64,000 nucleotides of DNA from Prostheceraeus crozeri (taxonomy: Eukaryota > Platyhelminthes > Polycladida > Euryleptidae): NCBI GenBank assembly GCA_907163375.1, contig CAJQUW010000501.1, positions 7,501-71,500 on the forward strand. The letters run 5' to 3'. A model generated the notes under the pieces. It had not been told where the DNA came from and did no database searches. It saw only the letters and a list, made by a program, of their open reading frames with translations. Made by a program: the position numbers and the translations under genes. Shown here piece by piece: positions 1 through 14,689 of this stretch (within the stretch, counting starts at the first letter, position 1; each line of letters begins with the position of its first letter).

Positions 1-729
1 CGATTTATCGCGAAGTTATTTTATCAAAATGGTTTTATTCATAAAGAGAAGTGACAATCCTCATGAATATTCACAAAGTGCACCGATAAACTGCCGGTAG
101 ATTTGTCAACCGCTAGAAGCAGCCATCGTTTAGGTTACGTTGTCATGACGACGTCTGTCCACGATGTTCTATTGCTTTCAATGTCCATGGCCGTTGTAGT
201 CCTTTACTATAGAATGTCACAGTTCTATGGCAATAGCAAATCAATCCTCTCTGATAATCATGCATTGTATGGCATTCACTTAATAGATATTTAACCGTTT
301 TCAAATTTGATTTCAATATTGAGAAAAATTGACAAAAGTACTCGCACAAATTTATAAAGCAGTTTAAACGACTGCATCATCCGTCAGTGTTTCGTGGACG
401 TGGGGTGATGAAATGTTGTACAATATAAGTACCGTATTGTAATTTATTCGCAATAGAGGAATTTATATAAGAGCTGAAGATAGGTTTCAATGCAGATGTT
501 CATTTAAATTATAATGATTTGCATAAGTTATATTGGCAAGCGCATTTATGAATAAAGTGTAATAAAAAGCGGTATATTGCAGTATTCTTGGGATCTGGCA
601 CCATACAAAAGCATATAATCTAGTCGGAATCGGAGCTGCAGGTACTCTACATTCATAAACGCTCGAATCAATTGAGAACCAAAGAAAAAGTAAAAAAGCA
701 ACTAAATCAATAATAAGCGGACTGCACAA

Positions 730-1889
730 CAGGCTTGGAACTGGCTGGGGTTTTGGAGGCTGGGACCGGCCGGAACTCCACTTCCTGTATGCAGCTTTGT
801 AATGCTATTCATTGCGCTGATATCATAATATATATGATTTTATAATGATAGTAGTATTTAATAGTAGTATAAAGTAATCACCGACCATCATTGTGTGAGG
901 TTGTGACTAAAAAAAGTAGTATTTCACATAATATATGATCATATATGTTGCTACAATCTATAATCACAATAATATTTTCATATTATTTCTTATGATATGT
1001 TTCATATTATTATTTCATTAACAACTTAATTGACAATTAAAATAAGGACCCAAACAGGCAAAACAGTGATGCAATAAGATGGAGAATGTGACAACTAACC
1101 AAGTGCTGATGTTGCGAAGTGCTTTGTCTTCGACATCACTTAAGTTTGATTTGACATTATTCACTGAAGTGAGATCTCTTCTTATTTTGTGAAAGAGATT
1201 TCAGTGATTTGTGACGTCATCAATTGAATATTCTCTTTACCAAGGTTTTGTATTCAACTCTCTTGGACTTATTTTGATGCCCACGAGTTGACGCTACGGT
1301 GGTACAACAAAGAGCTCGCCATAGTCTTATACAAAGTTTTATACTTGCTTTGGTCTCACATGTAGTAAGTGTGTATTTTTCATTTCATTAGGTGTTCCAA
1401 AACTTTGTTGCGTTGCCTGCATACATCATCAATCAATATTTATTGCAAGCCGACAACTTATGAAGCAATGCTCCACGACCTACTGTCAAATGTTCAAGTG
1501 GCACTGGCATTACATGTGGTTGGATTGAAATCCGATGGAGCATCGTTGGATCTCTCAAGCTTCAAGTAGAATATTATATACATGCGAACTACCCCACGTC
1601 AAGACAAGTGACTTGGTGATTGGTAAATTCATCAAATCTCAACACAAGCAACCATCACGGTACATGTTTCGGCCTGTTGGGACTCATCATTCGTGGGTAG
1701 GCTTGAGCCAGCGACGTTGAAGCTAGAAGACATGCAAGCATTTACATCAGCATAATTTTCAATGTTGTAATTCTTTTGATTGACTAAATAGTCTATTTTA
1801 AAACGAATGTAATCTACATATGTTTAATTGAATTAAACGACCGGTCTTCAAAATTTATGGCCGAGCCAGCGGCCCTAAATGCAGCCCTG
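730..1889. mobile_element. Possible hAT-like element related to the 21.9-kb one
   Basis: The left boundary reads CAGGCTTGGAACTGG. The right boundary, on the opposite strand, reads CAGGGCTGCATTTAGGG and contains CCATAAATTTTGAAGACCGG, shared with the subterminal part of the 21.9-kb element. Flanking 8-mers (CTGCACAA and CTATACAC) match at only five positions, so the two ends may be an old pair or may belong to separate insertions. No coding sequence was recognised inside. Confidence 0.4.
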
Positions 1890-2725
1890 CTATACACAGA
1901 TTAATTAATATTTGATTACAAAAGCAGTAGACACAGGCATTTTAAAAATAAGAACAGACTGAAACAGCAGCAATGAATCAAGTTAATAATATTTCAGCCC
2001 TTGTCTTTTATACAAATTCAAGAGAGACTAGGTAATTTCCATAATCCCTTCCATATGGAAAAAAACTTTGACAATCGCTGCGTTTAAGAGAATACAAACA
2101 TTTCACGAGAAATAAGCGTGCCACTAAGATTCAGTTAGCTGATAATAAATGTGAACAACTTGAAATCACATGACGAATGAAAAGAAATCACATGACTTCG
2201 TAGGCATTTAGGAGTAAAAAATGGATTGGCATGAGAGTCAGTTTTAATTTAAAAAAGTTACCTGCGGCAGTTCAGAGAGAGGCATAGGAGAATTTTATTT
2301 CACAATCACGTGTTCACAAATATGAAATTTTCTGTAGACATTTAGGCCTATGTCATATTTTTTAGCATAACAGTTATAATGGATTAAATTATATATGGAA
2401 GGCACCGCTTAACTTTAGCATCTTTAAAGAAATATTTTGAAAGCTACATTATCGAATTGCAAATTAGAACATCTATACAAGACATTTCACCTTCCTCAGA
2501 TAATTGAAAGAAAGTACCTTGTCTCTGAATATTAGACACTACGGATAGTAGAACGATAATGCAAAAAAATTGCAGCTATGTTCCTGTAACCATGTATGTT
2601 ACTATGAAATTTGACAGAGTGAAATGCAGATTTTTTATAACACATCGGCTCGGAGTGAGTAATTTTCCCACTTTTGGCATGTTTTACTATCATGAACAAG
2701 ACTACTCAGTTTTAACCAATTTGGA
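1890..2725. other. Unassigned AT-rich DNA
   Basis: AT-rich sequence between the possible hAT-like element and TIR family T copy 1. No long frame, repeat partner within the window or RNA gene was recognised. The same holds for 1-729 and 3565-4479. Confidence 0.5.
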
Positions 2726-3564
2726 CATAGAGTAAGTATAATAGTTGGTAGTGTCGACTCAAAAACGTATCTGCATACCGTGAAAATTTTTATATGAAAA
2801 GATTCATTTTTTGCGGAGATTACGTTCTTGCGTTCCAAAAAATTATTTGAGCAGTTTTAAAAAGCTAAATTTTTGCAAATTATTCCTGCATTTATATACT
2901 ACCAACATGAAGCTACTTTATAAGTAGCATGAAACAAGTTGGATATCAAAAGGATTGAATATCTCCTAAGAAACATGTTAATGAAGCGGAAATTTAGTTG
3001 ATTATCAAGGGAATTTCATGAACTGCGTTTTAATGCAAGTCTTCAAGGAAAAGTCGAGATATTGTTGTGCTTTATTGGCTGAAATTTCAAGTTTTTGATT
3101 CCATTTTCATTGGTATAATTAATTTTATGATTCACTCAAATCTGAATAGTAATGAGGACCTATTTACATGTACATAACTTAATAGCGATCATTGTCAGTG
3201 GTTATTTTATTTTGCTTTTCCACTGGCAGGCTATAGCTTGTGATATGATCACACTCAAGAAAGAGATGTTATTGATAAGGTTATGTATTAAAGTGATCGC
3301 AATCCATCGGATTGCTAATTTAGTAAACTATATCACCTCTCCACACAGGTTTGCATGACACGGAGACTTTGTAAAATGCCTTTATTCCTTCTGATTTCCT
3401 ATCACGATCAGTCAAATCCATAATTTCTCCAAAAGTGCAAAATTTGCATATCACATATGTGATGCTGGGTCTCATTCGAGTTCACTTAATAAAATCGAAA
3501 CTGTATACACAAAGAGGACTTAATTATTGCTGAGTTGCTACTGTACCAAATATACTTACCCTAT
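2726..3564. mobile_element. TIR element family T, copy 1
   Basis: Left end CATAGAGTAAGTATAATAG with AGTGTCGACTC just inside. The right end is the complement of CATAGGGTAAGTATATTTGG. Internally it shares a stretch (AAGCTACTTTATAAGTAGCA, TGAAACAAGTTGGATAT) with copies at 16.4 and 62.9 kb. No protein was recognised, so it is probably a non-autonomous DNA transposon of about 840 bp. Confidence 0.7.
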
Positions 3565-4479
3565 GAGTTTGGATTATTTCATTCATTCTTTGATGTCGTC
3601 GCACCACCGCCTTTGTGGTCATCCAAGTGGCTGAGTTCTGTTTATTTGGTATAGTTGATAATGGCCTTTACAGAAAGTTTGCTTTTTTGAACATGCCCGT
3701 GCCATCTTCCTTGTGCGACTAGTCGGTATCGACTGAATTTTGGTTTGATGTCTTGTGATCTATTGAAGTATTTTATCGCAAGTGCACGTATATGTGTAGC
3801 TCATTAATATGTGTGACTTGACACATGCAGAAAAATCAGGGTGGCATATATGGAAATGAATAGGCGGAAGTTTTGGCTTTGTTAAGAATAGATATTTGCC
3901 ACTTTAGTTCCATAAGATCATGATTCAAAATGTGTGAAAAGTAAATACTTCTATACCTGACAAGATCTATCAAATTGAAGATCCAAGTTCTTGGTGGTGT
4001 CTTTGGTGTCTTTAGCATCAAAAATGAATCTGTATGTGAATAATACCATTTACGTAGCGAGATTCTACACGTACATAAGAGGTGATCGGAATCCAATATT
4101 CGCAATCTTTATGTTACGGCTCTACGGATCTAAAAGAGCAGAGTATAGAACAAAACAGAATGCTTATTACTCATAAATGATTTTCAAAAGATTACAGATT
4201 AGACTCGCGAAAAGTAATGAAGCAGTTTCTAATGAAATCATGCATAGTTTAAGTAAAGCACAGCCACCAAAGGGATACAACGCTTGAAAAAAGAAATCTT
4301 TATGCTTCTGAGGACTGATCGTTGGTGAGCTAAATTGAATCTGGCATTAGATCGTATGAGTTTAGGTATAACGGACTACTCCATAAGATATTGATAGTGT
4401 CAGATGCTTCAATGGTATTATTAATGAAACAGCAACACTTCGACTTGTATTCAATAAGAAACAAGATTATTCATTATTC

Positions 4480-5420
4480 ACCGTCAAAGTGATCACTGGG
4501 AAGATTTACACGTACGTCAATGCCACAATGCTCACATCGATGCTCCACATGCTTGATCAGTGCGGAACTGCTGTAAAGCCATTCAAATCACCGACATAAC
4601 TGAAGAATAATATAGGACCAAGTGTAGTACTTCTCTACGAATCACAATTGACGACGATTAGGTGAAATCGGTCGTCCGAACTGGGGATTTGAGAGAGATA
4701 GCATTGCAGCCGAAGAATCCACTAGGGAAGCCTTTTTGCAACACTTTACTGATAACAAGATCAAGCAAGATGCAATCGAACGCTTGGGACATATCAAAAC
4801 ATAGTATGACGTAGTCAAAAATATTTCCATTCAAAGCAGCATCTATTAATTCAGTAATCGCAGTTGCATTGAAGACATTTTTGCTAAAACCTAAATGTTC
4901 TAGCCCGAAAAACGTTCAAATGTAGTTTGAATTCGCGATTTAGACATACGGATATTTCGCAGATTTCGATGGTAGAGTGTCCATGGTGAGGAGACGAATC
5001 TAAGATATGGGCGACGTATTCTTCTTGGGAACATGCAAGGCAATGCCTTTCTTCTATTCAGATGGGAAAATTCTAGTTTGAAATGATGTTTGAAACATGG
5101 TTCCCATTGATTGAGACATCATATCAGTAAGCGATAGACTTTCGCGACCGGAACATCGGCCGTAGGAGTCTTCATGATTAGATTATATCATGTGCGCTTT
5201 TCGCCTGCGTGCAACTGTTTCTCATTGATCATCGAGTACATAAGAGTGAACGGATAGATTTTAATCGCCGAATTATGTCAAACTATGCTGACTGATGTTG
5301 CTTGAGATTTCATTCTTTGCAATTTGAGGAGAGTCATGTTTAGATATTGGCTTGCACAAATCCTTGTGCTCAGTTTGGCATCTTCGCACGTCTCTAAACA
5401 GTTTCCAGATACCGTCTTTC
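4480..5420 (-). mobile_element. LINE RT fragment, old
   Basis: In the minus strand, KLFRDVRRCQTEHKDLCKPI (near 5400) precedes FNATAITELIDAALNGN, then ILCFDMSQAFDCILLDLVIS with KVLQKG, and, after shifts, TLGPILFFSYVGDLNGFTAV. These correspond to the RT palm start (the D in LCFDMSQAFD) and the block after the primer grip. Many shifts separate them. The YADD block was not found. Clade uncertain, Jockey/CR1-type. Confidence 0.62.
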
Positions 5421-7825
5421 TTTGACTTCAGATTGAGAGCTCATGGTTGCTTGTCATCTGATATAACGTCTTTCAATTCAGCTTTTAAGTGATTATATAC
5501 AGTCATGTTCCTGACTCTAAGTATTTTCCCTGTCGTTATTCAGCATTTCAGTAAACCGGAAAACAATTTCTTAAGCGTTTGTAACAAAAATTTCATGACA
5601 TGGTATAAACCAGCAGTGTGTTCACTGTTTTAACAAAGCCCTCAAAATTGCGCCATTGAGTATTGATACTGACTTTCCTCAAATCGATTTCTCTAATCAT
5701 GTGAATCGAGAAATCGATATTCGATTTTCTGTAGTCGAAAATTGTGAGCGAAGGCTGAGAATGTTCAGGACTATAGAATAGAGCATCAGTATATAGTAAG
5801 AAGAACATGATCTTTGGGATTCCAGACTATTTTCTCAAAATTATAGTTTGCAGTACTTCGTTCATTGACTGCAATAATTGATAAATAGTAATGCATCTGA
5901 GTTCGTAGGAGGCTTGTATACACACATGATATATAACATGGACACTGAAAGTTTAAGAAGGGCGCGTTTCACTCCTAAAGGCAAATCACCTGTGATCTCT
6001 GCAGAGGAAAATGAGATATCTTTGACATCAAAAGCACAACCACGCCTTCTTCAACCACAACCGCGATCTCTGCGAGCATAGATATTCACCAAGTGATTTT
6101 GAAATGATGGACTGAGGTTTGTCTCGGCAATATAGTACCCGGTTGGGTTTTGAATGGACTGCAATGTTATTCATCCGATTGATCTCTTCCAAAAGTGAGC
6201 GCGTGGTAAACTTCGGTTTTGGATTTTGTCATTGGTTGATTTAAAAAAGGCGCCGAGCATCAAGATTCAGGATTTATTTATTACTCGAATCAACAGTAAC
6301 AATTTCTCCAGCACGACTACTCTTAAATGGATCTACTTGAGGCCAAGTTTTCACAGTCTCTGCTGTTTATGAGTGAGGCCAGTATTAACGAATAACCCTA
6401 TCAAGAATAGCAAAATTGAATTTCGGTCCATCGAATATGTTTTAGACAAAATCAAGCGGTTTATATCAGCTAAGATGGCATGCTAAGAATTCAATGAGTT
6501 TGGATGTGATAGGGACACTATGACAAAACACAAAATTGTTGTCAAAACAGCGGTGTGTAGCAAATTGTGGGTTTGAACTTATTACATTTTGCTGCAGCAG
6601 ACTCCCACACAAGTACTCAGAGTACAATAAGTATCGCTTTTCCTTGAATTGCGTCTAGACTGTAAATAATATTGTTGAGGAGAGACAAAATTGAATTTTT
6701 GAGGAGACATTTTCTCATGAGAGAAAAACTGAGTGAATGCACAAAAATGATCTGTTAAATCTTACAGATCTCCCTTTTCATTTGAGTTTTGAACTTGTCC
6801 ATATGATCGCCCCATCGAGAGATGTTGAATCCAAATGCTGCAATCACCAGAAAGGAATGACATTATAATGAAAAATATATAAATTGCATGCAAAACACAA
6901 ATCTCTGAGTAATTGTCGCAGCCGCACCCACCAGCAAAATCTACGAATCTTCTGCTGTATCTTCCCAAAATCTGATTTGAACAGCATGTCCCTTACGTGT
7001 ATTGAATTTAATGTTTTCCTGGTTAATTTGCATGAATCAATATTCCACATCAGTCTAATATTGCTTATCACTTGGGTGTCACAATGATATCGCAGATGAA
7101 ATACTCGTACGCCACTACGTCTGACGCGCAATCAGCCCGCGTATTGAAGTTCAGAACCTACCCACCCTGACCTGCATGACAGTCAGGTCAGATCCTACTA
7201 GCTGGTCGGGTAACTCTATGACGGTTATGATTTGAAAGCATCACCTGCAAAGGACGGCGAGCTAGATATCATAAATTTTAGTTTAGAAATACTTTTATCA
7301 ATGCTTGTCTATGAAAAAACATGATGAGTGAACGTACTTTCCTACAACAAAAAAATCGTTGACTCCACATCAGAAAAATCGTCCACTCAGTTCGATCAAG
7401 TCCTGCATTAACTTTGAGATCCAATGTGCCTTTATAGTCGCGTAGATTATTTTGTACAAATCTTTCAATCATCTTTTGGTGCATTACCTATTGATGAATA
7501 CTAAGTAGTAATCCAAAATTTCTTTACTTTTCATTTACAAAAAACTTGAGAAATTTTTTTCATGTTTCCACATCACTCACATTGACATGTCATATCTTTA
7601 CTTGGGTTTTCAAATGACTTTTAAAAAGCATCTTGTGTCAACTCTAACACTTAATTTGCTAATATATACTATCATCAAAATGACTGTTAGTCAATGGAAG
7701 CCTCGTCATAGCAACCGAACGTAAATTTTAACCTGTATGTTCGTTCTTGATATAAAAGGACGGATTTTTTTTGCTAGCTACCATGGAGATTAATACTAAT
7801 CATTTGTGGTTGTCAAATGCGTGGT
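5421..7825. other. Unassigned AT-rich DNA
   Basis: Only short frames (under 100 residues) with no recognised motif. A GC-richer patch at 7120-7260 has no identified partner in the window. 8302-10921 is likewise unassigned, including a 108-residue frame at 9564-9890 that shows no family signature. Confidence 0.45.
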
Positions 7826-8301
7826 TCAGTGGCGTCCCGTGCGCCCAGACCATAGGCCTTCACTCGGCATTGGAATACTATTTCTATACCAGACATTTTT
7901 TGTTACAACATTAATTTTCATAAAAGTTGAATTTTTGATAACAATTTCCCGAACATTTTTTACGGCCAAGTGAATGTGCACATGAGAAGTGCTCATGGCT
8001 CTTACCGCCTTACTCAAGGAGCTGAGATCACTATATCCCCTCTCTGTCCTGACCACATTTTCTCGAGAAAAAAAGGAGGCAAGGTCAACAGTTTCTTGCG
8101 TTTCTCATGGCCGGTCAGCCGCTCACATGTTTGAAATTTTGATGCATTAAAATGTCTTCTGTATTTCTTATTTCTTTCTCTGTGAGTACTTTCAATTTTT
8201 ATATCAGGTGTTGGCCTACCTTGCTTGACGACTGTCATCTTTTCAGTATATTCCCTTCGGACGAAAGGCGTGGTTATGATCTCATCTGCAGTGCTAAACA
8301 T
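7826..8301 (-). pseudogene. hAT transposase N-terminal TTF-type zinc-finger fragment
   Basis: The minus strand gives GRPTPDIKIESTHRERNKKY and RRHFNASKFQTCERLTGHEK, then FFLEKMWSGQRG in one frame and RGYSDLSSLSKAVRA in the next. In intact hAT/ZMYM5-type proteins this is the region running into C-FPCLLF, W-..GF-DL-.LS.A...H..S..H. Several expected Cys codons are changed, and the remainder of the transposase (RNase H core, hATC domain) was not found. Old, moderately confident. Confidence 0.5.
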
Positions 8302-10921
8302 AGTGTCACATCAATCACGTAAAAACAAATTATGGAATTCTACCGAATCTGGGTGTTCGAGTCAGATGCATTACTCTGCATTCATTGGAGAACGCTCATC
8401 ATCTGATCGCAGTCTTGTCTGAACGTCAGCCATCTGATGTACTGTTGACGCAGTTCTGTGGCAGTGGCCTCTCTGACATAAGGCGAATCCAGGAACAATT
8501 GGGTTGCGCTTCCTTTACTATATTAAGATACCGCGCCTCGATCAAGAATCGCGTAGAATTTCATTGCAAAAATTGGAGAAGGCAAAGCATCATGTCTATC
8601 GGAAAAGCCAATATTGGCGCGGGCGCGTGCGCTTACTGCCTCACACGCACATAACTCTCTTTCGCTCTGTCTGAACATCAATGCTCCGTCTGAACACACG
8701 ACCAGCTTGTGTGTCTAATTGTTCGAAGAAAACAGCTGTGATTCGAGCACGTGCTGCAAAACTGTTCAATGAGGTTGAGCGTCTGACTTTGAGACGGAAA
8801 GCTGTGAACAGCTGTCACGAGAAGCTATCGAATTTAAATGAATGATGACACTTTTCATTTTTATAATTGTTGGAATATTATTTTTGAGTATGCGCCGAAG
8901 GCCTCGCAGGTACGGAAAAGACGCCACTGGCGTGGTTGTGGTTCTATCAATTTTGTTCATGACTTTATATTTTGAGTAATAGATATTTCATAATTGTTCA
9001 TCATGAAATTCATGACATTTTCACATCAAGGTAATCAAAAATTAGCAATTTAGAAGTTATCTCATGTTTTGCCTCATTATAATGCCATTAGATTGAATTC
9101 ATTCTCTTATTTTATGCATCTTTGGCACAATGAAAATATTGCATCATAGAAGAACATCGATCAATTCTCGACAGCCACACAGCAATCATTTAAATGTGAC
9201 TTTAAAAATGCCAATAATGAGCTTCACCTTACTTGCTCCAATCTTATTGGTGTAAAGAGGCCGAGGGACAAATAATGGATAATACTGAAAGAATTTTAAT
9301 AATACGGAGAGAATTGTCTTTCAAATGGTAACGTATATCATTAGAAACCTAGTCATACCGGGAGGGGAAAATTTCGTGATGCTCAACGTTTCAAAAAATT
9401 TGTAAAAATTGTGGATTTAAAGTTTTGAATTGCTTTTGCAGGAAATGAATACCACGGTAAGAAAGTGCACAGGTTGCGCTGAGCTGTTTATGAGATTTCA
9501 TGTAATTTGGAGGAACACCTCAGGAGTTAGGGAGAGGGCGGATCACCTCCTCCCAGGATTTCAATGCGCTTCAAAGGTTGCCTTGCCATAGCTGACAACC
9601 AACAAAGTGGCCAATTTCCGGGACTCTCCACGAAGTTCCAAAACTTTCCCCGGAATTTTCATGACACTTCACTACTACTGGTGCCCAACCTCTGTCATGA
9701 CAACACATGTCCACGACCTAGTATTATTTACAGTTTGCTTAATATCGCAATGTCGGATTTCTATGCTTTTCTTCTATTTTTCTCAGTATTCACAGGTTTT
9801 CCAAAAGACCTCGATGGGCTTGTTGAATGCAATTCATATTCTGTCTTTCGGCATTATGTCTATCGAACTATTTTGCAATTAAATAAATGAGAAAGATGTC
9901 AGTAAACTTTGTAAAGATCATTAACTTTCTGGAAAGTTTGAGGATATTATCGCTTGTGTCTGCAAGTAGAATGATATTAGAATCACAACGAGAAAGATTT
10001 CTTACGATGCACTAGATCAACATTGTTCATGGAAAGCTCTGTAAAAAAAAACATGATGTACTTCATCTGCGACAGGATATGATCATCGGAATTAGAGTTC
10101 ACGCATGAGGCTTTAATTGGGACATATGAAGAACAACGGTTTTCATGAAATGCAATTTCACCTGCTCATCGCGCTTCTTTCATCGTGGCTCTTATTCCAT
10201 CTAAAATTAGCGGACTGATGCTATCCGCGCGATGCAGACATGTTGGTAAAAGGCTTTCAATCTCCAAAATTCCTCTATGATATTGCGAAGCATTTCTGCA
10301 TGCACTTTTCATCCCGTTTATCGATAGCAAAATCCTGGCGTCAGTACACATATAAAATTGTTTTATTAGAAAATAAAGATCAACCATCTGCACATTACAA
10401 CAGCAATCGACATTTACAATTTTGTACAGAGAATCTGTGGAATCAAAAAGAATTAACCACAAGCGTGGTTGGGATCTGTAGAGAGCAATGGAACAATGAC
10501 TAGGAAGAAATGTTTATATCCTGGAGCAGCAAGGCAGTTGGTGGAAGAGAACTGCCACCAGTGAGAATGATATGACGATGAGAGAGACACTGCAAGCCAT
10601 CCCTTCATTATTTCTGCCAGCCGTAATGTGAGGTTTAACTGAAAAAAATGAGAAATAGACAGCTTGCACTTGATTGAAAAAAATGTCTGTTTTGCAGGAA
10701 ATGGGACGATTTCAAGCTTTCTCTGTTGATTTAATTTGTGAATTATTCCCGTATCTATCTATTGGACCACATACATGCAGGTATTTCAGCATTTTTTTGC
10801 TGCGACATTTTGTGTCAAGAGCAAAAAGATTTTCATTTTATGTGGGAGTGAAAATATACCTCTTCTATGGAAACTCTGTGTAGGAAAAATCAACTTTTCA
10901 GTCCCACGTGATCAGAAAGCT

Positions 10922-11198
10922 AACTTTTCCTCCCGCAGTTAACTTTTCTTGTGTAAGCTCCTGTGTAAAAAATCATAGAAGTCTGCAAACGAGTTATGAT
11001 TAGCCAGAGACTACCAAGATATCGATATTGTCCCTCCGGATTAGCTCATTCATAGATTTCGCGGTATAGCCATCAATTTTATAATGAACAATAGATATCT
11101 ATAAATCACAAAATGAAAAGCTACATTCTTTCGAGAGGAAATAAACGTTTCCTCCCTTAGCTAGCAGGTTGTACAACATAGCTGCGGGAGGAAAAGTT
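10922..11198. mobile_element. 277-bp MITE with exact 17-bp TIRs
   Basis: AACTTTTCCTCCCGCAG at 10922-10938 is repeated exactly as its complement at 11182-11198. A third partial motif (AACTTTTCTTG) follows the left end. AT-rich interior, no coding sequence. Target duplication not resolved. Confidence 0.7.
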
Positions 11199-12982
11199 GA
11201 TATCTCCTCTCTCAAGAAAATAGCTATGTCATCCTTTTTTGATACAACGTCTACATCAATAATGGTGCAACTGAAATGAAAATGTAAAAACTAGTAAAAA
11301 AAGGTTAGTTTTATCATCTTAGAAGTGCAAAGTTGTTTAAGTATGGTCTCAATATTAATTTAGCGGAAAGCCCAATACAAAGGTAGTAAAATTGACTGAT
11401 CTTATAAATGATGCTACATTTTAGACGCATTTTGCACTGCTGACCAGCTGCATTCAATGCATTTAGAGAGTAAATATTATACGTCTATAACTAGCTGCCT
11501 GACATGATGAATAAGAAAAAGCTTATTTTAATGCTTCGCACAATGAGTATTTTTATAGAACAAATTAGAAAGTGCTTACTCCTGAAAAGTGCCATTTTTA
11601 CACATTAGCTGATTCACCGACAAAACATGAATTTTACAATTTAAATCAATTTGATTTATCATTGAATTTATGTAATTATTCACTTAAACCGACTTCATGC
11701 TACATGTATTGCTGAGTGTTAATGTTGATGTGAACTACCAAGACCTATCATTTATTATAATTAGCAAATTTCTATCCTATAAGATAATTGGATTGAAGTA
11801 ATAATACACGTCCTTAGCAAAATATAAAAAGCATGTAAGTCTTTTGGGTTGAAAACGAAAATAAAAACCGCACATTCACTGTCGGCAAACTTGAATTGTA
11901 GAATGAATCTGACGAACAAAAAGTCTATAAGATTATAATTAACTAATTTCTTAATACATACGCAGATTTTCTATATACTTTTAAAGCTAGGCACATGCAG
12001 TGCTCGTACTTGCCAGCAGCTTCGGTTTCAAATTTCAAGAGATTATCTCGGCGGTTGCTTTGTTCTTGTCTGAGAGATAGAACAAAAGATGATTCTGTTC
12101 GACGTTGTCCTGACTGCTTTTCATTCACTTTTGATTGTAAATCTCATGATATTTGCATGTATGTCAGTTCACAGACATGTATCTGGTCATTATTGAGTCT
12201 GATGAAACGAAATCACATGTCAATGGAGAAGCAGAATATTGAGTGAAAAAGATAAATGCAAATAGTTTCACACAATATCCTAAAGGCATTTTATATGTCA
12301 TCAAAACATTCATCAGAATTTACAGACAAAGACTGACGTATTGAGTTTGATGTGCAGTGTTGGCCTAAACGTTCCGGACAGTTCATATTTCATTGCTATT
12401 TCTATTTCTGTTTGCTTGTATATGAATATGATACACGAATTCTTTGTTTTTAGTATTTTAAAACGCATCATTTCCGCATGTCAAATTAAATTTGCCACTT
12501 CAACCAACAGTGCTGATCTAAGATCACAATTGTCAATCAGCCGAAACCGCAAAAGGCGTGATACGATGTGATATGTAGTCAAAAAGGGATTAATTGCAAT
12601 TATGTATCATTACTTGACACCACACTTCCAAAACGGAACTTTTCAGCTCAAGAACTGATACTAGGTTCAACCTTGAGACATGTTGCCCCTGCTTCACTTG
12701 TGGCCATGGTCCAAGGAGACACGCTTCACGATCACATAACTAACGTCGAATACTTCTTTCCACGGCATGATTAGAGTTAAGGTGCATAGAATTTCATTTG
12801 ATAACTAGCTTGAGCGTAATTCAGCATGACTTAGTGTTGATCTTCAGTGCACACTAAGATGCATTGGCACAAAAAGAATCGAATTTTGTTGAATGCACTT
12901 GTAGCTTATAGACTTTGATTTTGCTTGATCACACGCATTGACAAATTTCACAAATAATTCCCTGCTATGGAAGTCAATGCTA

Positions 12983-13709
12983 TAGTCCGGCAGCCAGAGC
13001 GAGTTTCTGCAGGGAACGAGGCCGAAAGTGAGACTTTCACAGAATGATGTACACCCTATGCCTTCTACGAATCGGCACGTCTGCCGAGTTCTAGTGAGTT
13101 CCTCTTCTTGTCAGACAAGATCAAAGAAAAACACATGCAAATCCAATGGGACACAGATTGCAGCTTTTGGCTAAAATGAAATTTTGTATGTTTTTTCTGA
13201 TTAAACGAAAAGTACTAAGCCGAGAGTTATAATTTTTGACATGGAATGTCTTCAGGTCATTTCCCATGATATGCATGTGATATTATCATGCTTCTGATCA
13301 GCAATGTATGTGAGAATATGGTTTAATGTGGATAAAGTTGCTCAAAATGTTTGTGTTTGACGACATTAGGAGGCTCGCCAAATCTTGATGTGCTTAGCTT
13401 TATAGACAGGGGTGTATGAACATGAAAGGAAATGACCTGAACACATTCCATGCCAAAAATTATGACTCTGGGCTTAGTACTCTCCTGTTGATAAGCGAAA
13501 ACATACAAAATTTCATTTTAGCCAGAAACTGCAATCTACGTACCATTGGATTTACATGTGTTTTTCTTTGATCCTATGTGACAAGAAGAGGAACTCACTA
13601 GAACTCGGCAGACGTGCCGATTCGAAGTAGGCATAGGGTGCACATCATTCTGTGAAAGTCTCACTTTCGGCCTCGTTCCTTGCAGAAACTCTTTCTGGCT
13701 GCCGGACTA
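12983..13709. mobile_element. Foldback element, copy 1, with TAG...CTA ends and CTA duplication
   Basis: Arms of about 290 bp (12983-13275 and 13430-13709) are long inverted copies. The ends are TAGTCCGGCAGCCAGAGCG and, on the right, the complement ending GGCTGCCGGACTA. CTA lies directly outside on both sides. A unique loop of about 155 bp separates the arms. Arms share the stretch GAGACTTTCACAGAATGATG and GAACTCGGCAGACGTGCC with the copies at 26.6, 38.9 and 39.8 kb. No protein is encoded. Confidence 0.85.
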
Positions 13710-14689
13710 CTAGATAAAAGGAAACGTGACAGAAGGTCAATCTTATTCAAAGTAAAACAAATCATAAAATTGCCGAAGTCCATCGACTGCAATGTAAAAA
13801 CCGCTTCTATTCCATGTTTAGCCTCTTTATGCTTACTAGTCTAATTATAAAAATTATGTCTATATGACAAAATTTAACGTATTGTGACAAAATAGCGAAA
13901 ACATAATGCCAGACCTCAAATGAAGCTTTGTACATGGCTTCCAATGTAAACTTGAGCGATTAGACTGACGCATGTGCTGGAATGATGGCACGATGCAGAA
14001 GTGTAAATCGAGCGAAACTAAGCTTCAGTGGCCAAAATAAAGTTGTATTGCATTTTCAGCTATCAGTCTAAATCTGAGTGTTTCGAATAGCTCACAATAC
14101 ACTTTCGATCTCATTTGATTGGTTAAGACGTCAGGATTATATATGCACTCTCTCTACTTGAGATTTACCACGGTTATTGCGAATACAACAATGTCATGTT
14201 TAAGTGTCAAAGAGATGTAGAGATGGAGATGCACCAAGGCAAGATCCAAAACACATAAGATGACGCAAAACAGCTTGTGCTGGAATCTATTTATCAGTTA
14301 CTCATGCAGCTTATACACTGCGAAATTTTATCATCAGTGCATTATGCAAAATATTCAACAAAAAACTTTCTTGTTTGCAGGCGTTCCAAATTTGAACGAA
14401 AACTACAATGAAAGTCATAGTGTTATCTTTTTAGTCCAGTTTCGCGGACAGTGATCATGGTCAGCGAAGCTGAACTGAAAGCATTACATTGCTTATATTG
14501 GAGTTTATGACAAAATCTCGGATAGTTCCAAACATTCAAAATGAAAACAGACTGCACCAACTAAAAAACATATTTGTTCCAATTTCCAACAACAATCGTG
14601 CAGTTGATAATTCCAAATGTAAAATATTTAATTATCAATCAATAAAATAGTATTATTATAAACAGGCAACTGATTTGTACACTCACAAG

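Noticed and set aside
9564-9890. 108-residue frame and an overlapping 91-residue frame
   Set aside because: Two overlapping frames of similar length without motif or splice context; likely chance.
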